A DNA stretch of 25,454 nucleotides, from assembly GCA_036260375.1 (NCBI GenBank), contig DASZZZ010000064.1:1-25454 (forward strand), given 5' to 3'. The notes below the pieces were generated by a model. The model did no database searches and was not told the origin of the DNA. It saw only the letters and a program-made list of their open reading frames with translations. Source of the stretch: DASZZZ01 sp036260375 (GTDB taxonomy: Bacteria; Actinomycetota; CADDZG01; WHSQ01). Below are positions 1 to 7,192 of the stretch, piece after piece. A program made the position numbers and the translations under genes. The number at the start of each line of letters is the position of its first letter. Within the stretch, counting starts at the first letter, position 1.

Positions 1-41
1 CGACGCCTTGGTCGGCGTCGCGGTCCGGAGAGGGGGAGGCC

Positions 42-800
42 ATGAGAAAGAGGTTCGTTGGCGCGGCCGTCGTCGCGCTGGTTCTCGCGTCGTTCGGGCC
101 CGGGTCCGCCGCGGCGGCCCGCGACGACGCCTACGTCGAGCCGCGCGTCGGAGGCATCTATGCACGCGGGTTCGCCGGTCCGGGGTCGTACGCGGTGCTG
201 ATCGACGTCCACTCGGTGCACAAAGCCCCCGCGCCGCCGAGCGGCGCCAACTGCAGCAACGACGGCGCCGGCAGCGGTACGTATGCGACGACCGGCTGGG
301 TCATCGCCGCCAACCGCACGGCGCACCTCAACCCGGCGACGGTGCCGTCGTACCTCGGCGGCGTGACGACCGCGTTGCAGTCGAGCTGGAACGCGTGGCG
401 CGTCGACGCCGGCGTGCCGTCGGTATCGGTCGCGACCGACGGGACCGTCACGAAGTACACCGCGAACCGCCTCTACGACATCCTGTGGGGCAAGACGGGC
501 GGCTCGCTCGCGACGACGTACACGTGGCGCTGGAGCGACGGCTTCATCGAGAGCGACGTCGTGTTCAACAACGCGTACACGTGGTGGCAGGCCCCGAGCG
601 AGGGCGACGGCTGCTACGAGGACGCGGGCGAGGTCTACGACGTCGCCAACATCGCGACGCACGAGTTCGGCCACGCGTACGGCCTCGGGCACCCGTCGGG
701 CGCCCGCTTCGAGACGATGTACGCGTACGGTTACTCCGGCGAGACGCTCAAGCGCTCTCCCGCGAGCGGCGACCGCGCCGGCATCTCGGCGCTCTACTAG
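42..800 (+). CDS. Secreted M10/matrixin-like zinc metalloprotease
   Basis: A 252-residue protein with an N-terminal signal peptide: basic MRKR, a hydrophobic stretch over about residues 5-18, and an Ala-rich likely cleavage region near residue 26. It is therefore probably exported. The zinc site HEFGHAYGLGH lies at residues 207-217, giving three His ligands and the catalytic Glu208. A Met follows at residue 226 (ETMYAYGY), as expected for the metzincin Met-turn. This is the matrixin-type HExxHxxGxxH layout. The C-terminus stops soon after the catalytic core, so there is no hemopexin or other accessory domain. A purine-rich Shine-Dalgarno stretch (gagagggggagg) precedes the ATG. Substrate is unknown. 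The class call is strong; the biological role is not inferable. A 7-bp hairpin (1-7 with 14-20) lies just upstream. Confidence 0.85.
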   Translation: MRKRFVGAAVVALVLASFGPGSAAAARDDAYVEPRVGGIYARGFAGPGSYAVLIDVHSVHKAPAPPSGANCSNDGAGSGTYATTGWVIAANRTAHLNPATVPSYLGGVTTALQSSWNAWRVDAGVPSVSVATDGTVTKYTANRLYDILWGKTGGSLATTYTWRWSDGFIESDVVFNNAYTWWQAPSEGDGCYEDAGEVYDVANIATHEFGHAYGLGHPSGARFETMYAYGYSGETLKRSPASGDRAGISALY

Positions 801-820
801 CGCATCGCGATCTCAGGGTT

Positions 821-845
821 CGGGGCCGGCCGCGCGCCGGCCCCG
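821..845. terminator. GC-rich hairpin after the metalloprotease gene
   Basis: A perfect 10-bp stem pairs 821-830 with 836-845 around a CGCGC loop, in the 74-base gap between the protease stop and nrdR. There is no T-run, so it is not a textbook intrinsic terminator. U-tract-less hairpins of this type are often proposed as terminators in high-GC actinobacteria. Confidence 0.4.
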
Positions 846-862
846 AGTCGCGCCCGGCCATC

Positions 863-868
863 TACCAT
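863..868 (+). promoter_or_regulatory. Candidate -10 box for leaderless nrdR transcript
   Basis: TACCAT fits the TAnnnT pattern and ends exactly 6 nt before the GTG of nrdR. Transcription would then start at or next to the start codon. No Shine-Dalgarno precedes the GTG. No convincing -35 box was seen. Confidence 0.4.
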
Positions 869-874
869 GGCGCC

Positions 875-1351
875 GTGCGCTGCCCCTACTGCCGTTCCGA
901 GGAGGACCGGGTCGTCGACTCGCGCGTCGCCGAGCGCGGGCGCGCCATCAGGCGCCGCCGCGAGTGCCTCGGCTGCGGCCGTCGCTTCACTACGTTCGAG
1001 CGCGTCGAGGAGACCCCGCCGACCGTCGTCAAGCGCGACGGCAGCGAGGAGCCGTTCGCGCGCTCGAAGATGGTCGAGGGGATCCGGCGCGCGGTGAAGA
1101 ACCGGCCCGTGACCCCGGAGCAGATCGACGCCCTCGCCGACGAGGTCGAGGACGCGGTCCGCCTCGACGGGCGCCGGCGCATCCCGTCGTCGGAGATCGG
1201 GCGCGAGGTGCTCGACCGCCTGCGCGCGCTCGACGACGTCGCGTACCTGCGCTTCGCGTCCGTCTACAAGGGGTTCCAGGAGCTCACCGACTTCGAGCGC
1301 GAGCTGCTGTCGTTGGTGCAGGGACGCGGCGCGCGCGGGGACGACGCGTGA
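875..1351 (+). CDS. nrdR: Transcriptional repressor NrdR
   Basis: A 158-residue protein starting at GTG with MRCPYCRSEEDRVVDSR, the hallmark NrdR N-terminus. The zinc ribbon cysteines are Cys3, Cys6, Cys31 and Cys34 (CLGCGRRF). The ATP-cone domain follows from about residue 47 (VVKRDGSEEPFARSKMVEG) to the FASVYKGFQ motif. NrdR senses (d)ATP and represses ribonucleotide reductase genes. The open frame extends far upstream, but homology begins only at this GTG, so the longer frame is not the gene. The 3' end overlaps the dut start by 4 nt (GTGA). NrdR next to dUTPase groups two functions in dNTP pool control. Family assignment is near certain. Confidence 0.96.
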   Translation: MRCPYCRSEEDRVVDSRVAERGRAIRRRRECLGCGRRFTTFERVEETPPTVVKRDGSEEPFARSKMVEGIRRAVKNRPVTPEQIDALADEVEDAVRLDGRRRIPSSEIGREVLDRLRALDDVAYLRFASVYKGFQELTDFERELLSLVQGRGARGDDA

Positions 1352-1779
1352 GGGTCGCGGTCCGAAGGCTCGACCCGAACCTGCCCCTGCCGGCGTACGC
1401 GCGGCCCGGCGACGCCGGTCTCGACCTGCTCGCCGCGGCCGACGTCACCCTCGCTCCGGGCGAGCGGGCCGCGGTGCCGACCGGGATCGCGCTCGCGCTG
1501 CCGGAGGGCTTCGCGGGTCTCGTGCACGCGCGCTCCGGGCGCGCGCTGCGCGACGGGCTCGGGCTCGCCAACGGACCGGGCGTCGTCGACGCCGGCTACC
1601 GCGGCGAGATAAAGGTCGTCGTGGTCAACCTCGACCGCGACGAGCCGATCGTCATCCGGCGCGGCGACAAGGTCGCGCAGCTGGTCGTGCAGCGCGTCGA
1701 GACGATCGAGCTCGACGTCGTCGACGAGCTCCCGGCGTCGGCGCGCGGCGCCGGCGGGTTCGGGAGCACGGGGAGGTAG
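1348..1779 (+). CDS. dut: dUTP diphosphatase (dUTPase)
   Basis: A 143-residue protein, the usual size for the homotrimeric dUTPase. It hydrolyses dUTP to dUMP and pyrophosphate, supplying the dTMP precursor and keeping uracil out of DNA. All five motifs are readable in order: PGDAGLDL (I), HARSGRAL (II), NGPGVVDAGYRGEIKV (III, with the Asp and Tyr of the uracil pocket), RRGDKVAQLVV (IV) and RGAGGFGSTG (V, the glycine-rich C-terminal lid). Motif II has HARSG where many bacterial enzymes have PRSG. The GTG start overlaps the nrdR stop by 4 nt, indicating translational coupling. Confidence 0.96.
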   Translation: MRVAVRRLDPNLPLPAYARPGDAGLDLLAAADVTLAPGERAAVPTGIALALPEGFAGLVHARSGRALRDGLGLANGPGVVDAGYRGEIKVVVVNLDRDEPIVIRRGDKVAQLVVQRVETIELDVVDELPASARGAGGFGSTGR

Positions 1780-1781
1780 GG

Positions 1782-2411
1782 GTGCGAAAGCTGCTCGTCG
1801 CGCTGGTCGTCCTGATCGCGCTCGCGGCGGTCGCCGACGTCGTCGCACGCTCGGTCGCCGAGGACCGCATCGCGGCGCGTCTCGCGACCGAGCTCCGCAC
1901 GACGTCCGACCCGGCCGTCGACATCGGCGGATGGCCGTTCCTGTACTGCGTCGCGCGCGGCAGCATCCCGTCGATCGAGGTGTCCGCCGACGGCGCCGGC
2001 AAGGGCGTCCTGCGGCTGTCGAACGTCACACTCGAGCTCGAGGACGTGACGTTCTCGCCCGCGGAGCTCGCGTCGGGCGAGACGCGCGCCGTGCGCGTCG
2101 GCGGAGGGCAGGGGAGCGCGACGCTGACCGACCGCGCCCTCACCGCCGCGCTACAACGACGAGAGGAGTCGCTCGAGGCGCGCTTCGTGGGCGGAGCGCT
2201 CGAGGTGTCGTCCGACGTGCTCAACGGCAGGGCGGCGGGCGACGCGTCCATCGACGGCGGGGAGCTGACCGTGTCGGCCGCGGACGGCGCCATCTCGCAC
2301 ACCTTCCCTCTTCCCGGGATCGCCGACGGAGTGCGCTACACGTCGGTCGAGATCGGCACCGGGAGCGCGGTGCTGCGGTTCGAGGTCGAGGAGTCGGACC
2401 TGGGGGTGTAG
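1782..2411 (+). CDS. DUF2993 / LmeA-like lipid-binding envelope protein
   Basis: A 209-residue protein beginning 2 nt after the dut stop with GTG. The N-terminus is a signal anchor or signal peptide (RKLLVALVVLIALAAVADVV) followed by ARSVAEDRIAARLATEL. The body has the DUF2993 pattern: DIGGWPFL, then beta-strand-rich segments on gene expression-free periplasmic-type sequence such as VEVSADGAGKGVLRLSNV and LELEDVTFSP. In mycobacteria the family member LmeA binds phospholipids and influences lipomannan elongation; the role here is inferred only from family resemblance. Its position behind nrdR-dut is probably operon sharing without a shared function. Confidence 0.75.
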   Translation: MRKLLVALVVLIALAAVADVVARSVAEDRIAARLATELRTTSDPAVDIGGWPFLYCVARGSIPSIEVSADGAGKGVLRLSNVTLELEDVTFSPAELASGETRAVRVGGGQGSATLTDRALTAALQRREESLEARFVGGALEVSSDVLNGRAAGDASIDGGELTVSAADGAISHTFPLPGIADGVRYTSVEIGTGSAVLRFEVEESDLGV

Positions 2412-2415
2412 TGCG

Positions 2416-2949
2416 TCAGCAGGCGCTGAACGAGTGCGACGCGCCGAGCGACGTCGCGGGCGCCGTCTGCCACCAGTGCCACTGCCCGCGGCGCCCCTCG
2501 ATGCCGAACGAGTAGATGCCGGGGATCTCCCACCTGTAGTCGACGGTCGAGCCGTCGCAGTCCCACCACGCCGCCGGCCACTCGACGTGGCCCTCGACGC
2601 CGTCCCACACCTCGACGCTACTGAAGCCGTGCGTCCCGAGCACCCGGCCGGACGTCGACGTCCCGCGGTGCACGGTGGCGGTGCCCGACACCTGGCGGTC
2701 GAAGTGGCCCGGCGTCTCGCCGGCGACGATGCACGTCGTGCCGCCGTAGCTCACCGTGACGGTGCGCCCGTAATGCCACGCGGGGCCGCGGTAGAAGCCG
2801 GAGTCGGGGTGGTAGGTCTGGACGTGGCCGAACGGCGTGCACGCGGGCTCGAGGGCCTGTGCGCCGGCCGGGAACGCGACGACCAGGAGCCCGCCGGCCA
2901 CGGCGGCCCCGAGAACGATCCTCAACCTGGCGATCGCTCTGGCGACCAT
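2416..2949 (-). CDS. Small secreted four-cysteine protein, unknown function
   Basis: A 177-residue protein with a clear signal peptide (RLRIVLGAAVAGGLLVVAFP, ending at AGAQALEP). The predicted mature part is small, rich in Trp, Tyr and Gly, and holds four Cys (EPAC, TTCIV, WWDCDG and the C-terminal FSAC). The even number and export suggest two disulfides. No enzyme motif is recognisable; a compact beta-sandwich adhesin or inhibitor is possible but unproven. A good Shine-Dalgarno (gagaggac) precedes the ATG. It converges with the DUF2993 gene, with only 4 nt between the two stops. Confidence 0.7.
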   Translation of the reverse strand: MVARAIARLRIVLGAAVAGGLLVVAFPAGAQALEPACTPFGHVQTYHPDSGFYRGPAWHYGRTVTVSYGGTTCIVAGETPGHFDRQVSGTATVHRGTSTSGRVLGTHGFSSVEVWDGVEGHVEWPAAWWDCDGSTVDYRWEIPGIYSFGIEGRRGQWHWWQTAPATSLGASHSFSAC

Positions 2950-3175
2950 CGTCCTCTCTCGTCTAGGCGTGCGTCTCTGCGCTGAACGCGAAGAGTCATA
3001 CTCGCAGACCTTCGGCGTTGTTTGCGACGCCCTGGCTACGAATTTTCGGAACTCGGCGGCCGTCTTGCACGCGCTCGACCTGCTAAGACGCCCCGCGCGA
3101 GCCTCCGACGAGCCGGTCTGCTCCGTCCGGCCCGCCGACTGTGCACGGCGCCGTGGGCGGCCGCCGGGTCCCGCG

Positions 3176-3214
3176 CGCCGGGGCCGCTCCGTCCGGTACG
3201 CCGGGGCCGCTCCG
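3176..3214. repeat. Tandem 16-bp direct repeat upstream of tRNA-Gly
   Basis: CGCCGGGGCCGCTCCG occurs at 3176-3191 and again at 3199-3214, a 23-bp period. The second copy covers where a -35 element of the tRNA promoter would sit. The surrounding stretch 2950-3242 has no gene that I can support. Confidence 0.6.
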
Positions 3215-3226
3215 GCGGCGGGGGCC

Positions 3227-3232
3227 TATAAT
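3227..3232 (+). promoter_or_regulatory. Perfect -10 box (TATAAT) of tRNA-Gly
   Basis: An exact TATAAT lies 10 nt before the first base of the mature tRNA. A start near 3239 would leave only a few bases of 5' leader for RNase P. No -35 match is visible at the expected spacing. Confidence 0.7.
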
Positions 3233-3242
3233 GAGCGCCGTT

Positions 3243-3315
3243 GCGGGCGTGGCTCAGTTGGTAGAGCATCACCTTGCCAAGGTGAGGGTCGCCGGTTCGA
3301 GTCCGGTCGCCCGCT
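3243..3315 (+). tRNA. tRNA-Gly (anticodon GCC)
   Basis: The full cloverleaf can be folded by eye. The acceptor stem GCGGGCG (3243-3249) pairs perfectly with CGCCCGC (3308-3314), with discriminator T3315. The D arm is GCTC...GAGC. The anticodon stem TCACC/GGTGA encloses loop TTGCCAA, giving anticodon GCC. The T arm contains GGTTCGAGTCC. CCA is not encoded. The gene is intact, but its 3' part (from 3272) is duplicated at 7063-7108, marking it as the insertion site of the following island. Confidence 0.97.
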
Positions 3316-3317
3316 CG
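3272..3317 (+). repeat. Island attachment-site repeat, tRNA-proximal copy
   Basis: This 46-bp segment runs from the anticodon stem-loop of tRNA-Gly to 2 nt past its 3' end. It matches 7063-7108 at 42 of 46 positions in direct orientation. Direct duplication of a tRNA 3' end is the usual footprint of site-specific integration by a tyrosine recombinase. Confidence 0.85.
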
Positions 3318-3319
3318 AC

Positions 3320-3350
3320 AAAAGGCCCTGGTGACAGGGCCTTTTCTTTT
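3320..3350 (+). terminator. Intrinsic terminator of tRNA-Gly
   Basis: A perfect 11-bp stem, AAAAGGCCCTG (3320-3330) with CAGGGCCTTTT (3335-3345), encloses a GTGA loop and runs into TTTTCTTTT. It is the only classical T-tailed terminator seen in the window. A mutated relative follows the duplicated tRNA end at 7117-7136. Confidence 0.92.
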
Positions 3351-3410
3351 CCCACGATACAGACACGACAGCGTGATCGCTGTGTCGCCCTCATTCCGCC
3401 CATCTTCCAG

Positions 3411-6251
3411 CTAGGACCCCTCGATGGTGGCTCGGAGGGTGATCGCTTCCCCACAACCGAGTTCGGACATGCGATTGCAAATGCGCACTAGGACGTCGCG
3501 AGGGGCCCCCGCCATGTGAAGTGATGTGACGAGTAGGCCGACCTCATGGCAGTTGAAGAATGGGGTTCCGGCACCCGCGAGTAGGTGCTCTAAGAGCTCG
3601 GCGGCAGCATCGGCTTCCTCGCGTGAAAAAGTGCTCGCTGACATACGGTCGTAGATTCGCGAGTACCGAGTATCGACTGGCGTTCGGCTCTTGAGCAGCG
3701 GTACGAGCTCGCCCAAGACCACCTTGAGAGGCATGACGAGTTCGTGAAGAGCACGTAATTCTTCTTCATCGGCCACTGCTGGAACGTCGCCCATTCGCTC
3801 GCTGACGTACTCCCGCAACCAATGTTTCCATACATCGCGAACAGCTTCGTCGTCCAATGGTTCGAGCGCAGCCGCGATTCCGTAGGCGATCGCCGCGCGA
3901 TCTGTGTCCTCCCCAGTAGCCAGGTACTTCCGGAGCCATTCCGGACGCGACATCGCGTCATCCATGGCATGTACGGAGATTCCAGCAACTAGAGCTGCCA
4001 GTTGTCGCCGGTGTTCATCACCCAGCGCATCCAGGTGGTCGAAAGTCTCTTGAATCAATGGAATCAACGGGGGTAGCAGCCTCCGATGCCAGCGTGGGCC
4101 CCAGAGGTAGCCGTTCCACGCGGCCTTAGCGCGTTCCTCGCTCTCCCACTCGAATGTCGGTAGCAGTTTTTGCAAGGTCCATTCAGAGTCCAGCGAGTAG
4201 AGGAAGACCACGTCCTGCGCAACAACGACCAAGCCCAATAGGTGGCTATGTGTAGTGCCGTCACAGATCCGAGACAGGCGTGTCTGGTCCTGAGCTGTGA
4301 TCGCGTCCTCGCCGGCAAGCCTTCTTTTCGCGTCGATCCGGCGGATAAGGAACTCCGCAAGGCGCCCGCCGGCTCGATTGATTGCTTCGCTCAAGAGATC
4401 ATGCCGAGCTTCTGAAGGTACTGTCTCCGAAGTCACCTCCAGGGACGACCAGACAGCGTCGTGCAGCTGCTCGGCCTTCTCGAATTGCTTCGGGCCGAAT
4501 GTGGGCATCGAGCTTCGCGCGAGGTTGACGAGCATGTAGGCAAGCTGATCGGCGACGTGGTCGAGTTCTTCGTGCGACAGGAGGAGGTCTAACAGCAGAT
4601 TCCAATCTTCTGCGGAGTGCTCTGATGACGCCCATCCCGAAATCAGCGCGCCCCAGATTGGGGACTCCCAGGAGCCAGCGTCGTGGAGGCCCCCGGCTAG
4701 AGAAGCGCTCCAAGCGAAGTCCCTACGCACAGCCGCGGAGATTGCGCCCAACAGGGCTTCTCGCTCCGAATAGTCATCAGCGCTCTCGACCGCCTGGACG
4801 AGACGGGTGACGTCTCGACGGGGATCGATGTCCTGCAACTCCTCTACTGTCAGAGGGCTTTCGACTTCGTGGGGGCCCATACTGATGACCCATGCCAGAT
4901 CCGGGTTATCTCGGGGTTCGAAATCCGGATTGGCCGCATGGACTTCATCCAGGAGTTCCTTCGACCTGGGGTCGTCCGGAGCTGCCTGATGCAACCAATA
5001 GAGGAGGTTGTACTTGACGTAATCCAGGGCGTCTTCTCTCAGCCGATCTGCGTGTTCCCCTTGCGGGCCGCGGACGGCTACGTCGAGGACGCGGTTGCGA
5101 ACTTCATCCTCTGCCGGTTTGAAGTTGAGTCGGAGAAGACGAAAGACCTCGTGCCTCAGAGGTTCGGCGTACAGCAGATCCGCTTCCAGGACAAAAGCCA
5201 GCTTCTCATCGGCCGATAGGTCTTGACGCTCCACGTAAGCATGGACGGCGAGTCGTTGGAGAAGAGGGCTCTCGGAGGCGAGCCAGTCTGTAATCAGAGA
5301 CTTTGCGCGGTCGATCTGCGTTGTCAGGAGATGCTCGACGATGTCACGGGCAGCGTCTATCAGAGGGTCGACAGGGTGCCGCACGCCCCCTCCGATCGCT
5401 TGGTCTTCAACGGCAACCCGTTGATAGTTGGTGGGGTCCCAATAGGAGGTAGCTCGCCCGGACGCGCGAAGAATGTGATGACATCCACTCAAGGCGCTAG
5501 TGACGATCGGTGCTAGCTCGATCACATAGTCACTAAGACTTGGCTTGATCCTCTCCTTCCAGATCTGACCCAACCAATAGTCGTCGCCCCGAAGATCAAC
5601 CTCGTAGTCAACCTCGACGGGGGGACCGTCACCATCGTCCCCGAGCACGAAGCGGGGGGAAAGTGAAGCCAAGGGCTGGACCAAGAAGCCGAACAGGAGG
5701 AGCACCGAAGGCCGGGAGAGGACACGTGACGTCAGCATCGTTTCGAGGACGCTGTGTCGGCGATTCTTCGGGGGCGCGTGCTGAAGAAGAACAGGAAGCC
5801 ACTTCTCGATGACGGGAACGTCGTTGCAACGTATCGGGTGGAGGAACAGTGCGAGGGCATTCCACAAGAACTCGCCCATTGGCCGCCCCGCCCGCTGGAC
5901 GACGCCTAAGGCAGTTTCAGAATGTGCGCAGGCGTACTTGTCCGCGAACCAGTAGGCGACGGTGCGCGCGACCTCCGCCGGTAGCTCGTTGGACCCAAAT
6001 AGCGTAGTGAGTAACCCCTTTTCTTCGACCCATTTGAGCCAGGCTGCTGATTCCGCATGGTCCGTGAAGAATCGAGCAGTCACGGGATCCGAGAGGCTCT
6101 GTTCGATGTACGCTTCCGAAGCTCGGTCTAGTGGAGGGTCGGAAGCCACTAGTTCCTTTATGCGGGCCTCCTGATCGAGGCTTCCCCAGCTTGTCTGCTC
6201 CGCCCAAGCCGAGAGAGCGTCGTAGAGAGGCTTGAAACGATCGCTATTCAT
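3411..6251 (-). CDS. Large helical partner of SIR2 protein, putative anti-phage sensor
   Basis: A 946-residue protein beginning at ATG (MNSDRFKPLYDALS), whose start overlaps the 3' end of the SIR2 gene by 8 nt. An in-frame upstream start at 6308 would lengthen it by 19 residues buried in the SIR2 gene, and I reject it. The sequence has no signal peptide, no clear membrane segment and no recognisable nuclease, ATPase or protease motif. It is rich in Leu, Ala, Glu and Asp with amphipathic stretches throughout, consistent with an alpha-helical, HEAT-like solenoid. A Trp-rich block (WNGYLWGPRWHRRLLPPLIP, about residues 710-730) resembles what I recall of DUF4020 regions in fused SIR2 proteins, but this needs a profile search. 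By analogy with the C-terminal part of DSR proteins, it may sense phage components and control the SIR2 enzyme. Function is inferred from context. Confidence 0.72.
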   Translation of the reverse strand: MNSDRFKPLYDALSAWAEQTSWGSLDQEARIKELVASDPPLDRASEAYIEQSLSDPVTARFFTDHAESAAWLKWVEEKGLLTTLFGSNELPAEVARTVAYWFADKYACAHSETALGVVQRAGRPMGEFLWNALALFLHPIRCNDVPVIEKWLPVLLQHAPPKNRRHSVLETMLTSRVLSRPSVLLLFGFLVQPLASLSPRFVLGDDGDGPPVEVDYEVDLRGDDYWLGQIWKERIKPSLSDYVIELAPIVTSALSGCHHILRASGRATSYWDPTNYQRVAVEDQAIGGGVRHPVDPLIDAARDIVEHLLTTQIDRAKSLITDWLASESPLLQRLAVHAYVERQDLSADEKLAFVLEADLLYAEPLRHEVFRLLRLNFKPAEDEVRNRVLDVAVRGPQGEHADRLREDALDYVKYNLLYWLHQAAPDDPRSKELLDEVHAANPDFEPRDNPDLAWVISMGPHEVESPLTVEELQDIDPRRDVTRLVQAVESADDYSEREALLGAISAAVRRDFAWSASLAGGLHDAGSWESPIWGALISGWASSEHSAEDWNLLLDLLLSHEELDHVADQLAYMLVNLARSSMPTFGPKQFEKAEQLHDAVWSSLEVTSETVPSEARHDLLSEAINRAGGRLAEFLIRRIDAKRRLAGEDAITAQDQTRLSRICDGTTHSHLLGLVVVAQDVVFLYSLDSEWTLQKLLPTFEWESEERAKAAWNGYLWGPRWHRRLLPPLIPLIQETFDHLDALGDEHRRQLAALVAGISVHAMDDAMSRPEWLRKYLATGEDTDRAAIAYGIAAALEPLDDEAVRDVWKHWLREYVSERMGDVPAVADEEELRALHELVMPLKVVLGELVPLLKSRTPVDTRYSRIYDRMSASTFSREEADAAAELLEHLLAGAGTPFFNCHEVGLLVTSLHMAGAPRDVLVRICNRMSELGCGEAITLRATIEGS

Positions 6252-6972
6252 TAGCGCTCGCCGGGAAGGTGATGGGCACGATCCGCCTCCGCTCCCAATC
6301 CGCCTCATTTCCCGCCTCGTCTAGCGCGAATCGCTGCTTCGGTCGTTCGGGCGGCAATCCCCGCGCGAGGTACTCCATGACTACGTCCCGGTGGCTGTAG
6401 CCGACGAACAGAACGGTGTAGGTCTGAAACATCGGTACTAGGAATCGCGTTGCCCAACGATCAGTTAGGTATGCACGCCCGAAATCGGAGTCGGTGAGAA
6501 TCAGCTCTCGATGGGGTCGCGTAACGGATGAGTGCACGTAGACGATTCCCGAAAAGTCCCGTCCAAGAGGCACGGCAGGCCCAAAGTAATGATCGACCGG
6601 CTCTCCGAAGACTTCCATGCTAGCTGTTGTGAAATGCGTATCGAAGTTGGTCGTTACGAGGCGCAGGTGCTCTGGATTCTTGAACAGACGGACGAGATCT
6701 GTGTGGATGTGATTGGGCTTTGAGGACGGCCGACTGATGATCTCTCGGACGACCCGGTGGACGGGTAGGCCCTCTTCATCCAGACGCCCGAGAAAGTAAT
6801 CCTCTGGCTCATTCTTGTGTTTGCGGGGACGCGAGAAGCGATCGGCCACTTGGTCTGTGAGTTGAGAGAAGAGAGGAAGATCTGACGGAGGGGGGACGGA
6901 GACTCCGGCTCCAGCGAACACGACGAGGGTTCCTGAGGCTTGGGCGGCCAGAAGCTCCTCAGGTAAGTTCAT
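6244..6972 (-). CDS. Stand-alone SIR2-like (SIR2_2-type) NAD-binding protein
   Basis: A 242-residue protein consisting only of a SIR2-like domain. Numbered from ATG 6972, it shows VVFAGAGVS (residues 17-25, the NAD-binding GAGxS loop), VTTNFDTHF (106-114, the TNFD motif), VYVHSS (144-149, His147 in the place of the catalytic His) and LFVGYSHRD (188-196). These are the conserved blocks of defence-associated sirtuins, many of which degrade NAD+ to abort phage infection. All key residues appear intact. A GTG at 6990 would add six residues; neither start has a clear Shine-Dalgarno. The partner gene overlaps the 3' end by 8 nt, so the two are almost certainly co-translated. A deacetylase role is unlikely for this subfamily. 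Confidence 0.85.
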   Translation of the reverse strand: MNLPEELLAAQASGTLVVFAGAGVSVPPPSDLPLFSQLTDQVADRFSRPRKHKNEPEDYFLGRLDEEGLPVHRVVREIISRPSSKPNHIHTDLVRLFKNPEHLRLVTTNFDTHFTTASMEVFGEPVDHYFGPAVPLGRDFSGIVYVHSSVTRPHRELILTDSDFGRAYLTDRWATRFLVPMFQTYTVLFVGYSHRDVVMEYLARGLPPERPKQRFALDEAGNEADWERRRIVPITFPASANE

Positions 6973-7062
6973 GTGTTCAGTGATCCACACGGTCGAACTC
7001 GTGCTTTCTCATTGAAGGGCGGTCGATGCATCCAACATTGCGATGAACCGCGGATCCTAAAT

Positions 7063-7108
7063 CCTTGTCTAGGTGAGAGTCGCCGGTTGGAGTCCGGTCG
7101 CCCGCTCG
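7063..7108 (+). repeat. Displaced 3' half of tRNA-Gly (distal island attachment site)
   Basis: This 46-bp copy differs from 3272-3317 at four positions, aligning to tRNA positions 3277, 3279, 3287 and 3298. The first two change the anticodon loop and one hits the T loop (TTCGAGT becomes TTGGAGT). There is no 5' half, so it is a non-functional fragment. Its decay fits a sequence freed from selection after insertion. Confidence 0.85.
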
Positions 7109-7116
7109 GGGGCACG

Positions 7117-7136
7117 AGGCCCTGGTCACAGGCCTT
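7117..7136 (+). terminator. Decayed copy of the tRNA-Gly terminator
   Basis: AGGCCCTG-GTCA-CAGGCCTT differs from the intact terminator at 3320-3345 by a loop change and loss of one G in the right arm. The T-run is missing. It probably represents the original terminator of tRNA-Gly, displaced with the tRNA end. Confidence 0.5.
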
Positions 7137-7192
7137 GTCGCGTCTTCGTCACGCGGCGGTCATCCTCGTGTGAGGCCAGGCCGCCGCGTGGC

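Larger units (their letters stand above)
3272..7108. mobile_element. tRNA-Gly-integrated genomic island carrying a SIR2 system
   Basis: The island is bounded by direct repeats of the tRNA-Gly 3' half. Base composition drops sharply inside: sampled lines 3421-3480 and 5521-5580 have 35 and 27 G+C of 60, against 42 of 60 for 8281-8340 in the flank. Codon use in the two minus-strand genes is correspondingly relaxed. No integrase, excisionase or transposase is visible, so it is either a relic or a passenger mobilised in trans. The two genes and their regulatory regions fill almost the whole element. Confidence 0.8.

Noticed and set aside
8..874. Upstream extension of the nrdR reading frame over the protease gene
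   Set aside because: NrdR similarity starts exactly at the GTG at 875, and the upstream part is the out-of-frame shadow of the metalloprotease.
3368..3383. ACAGCG-TGAT-CGCTGT hairpin as terminator of the SIR2 operon
   Set aside because: The stem has only 6 bp and there is no T-run on the minus strand, so I could not justify a feature call.
7063..7108. A second tRNA-Gly gene
   Set aside because: Only the anticodon-loop-to-3' end is present, the anticodon and T loop are mutated, and no 5' half or promoter precedes it.
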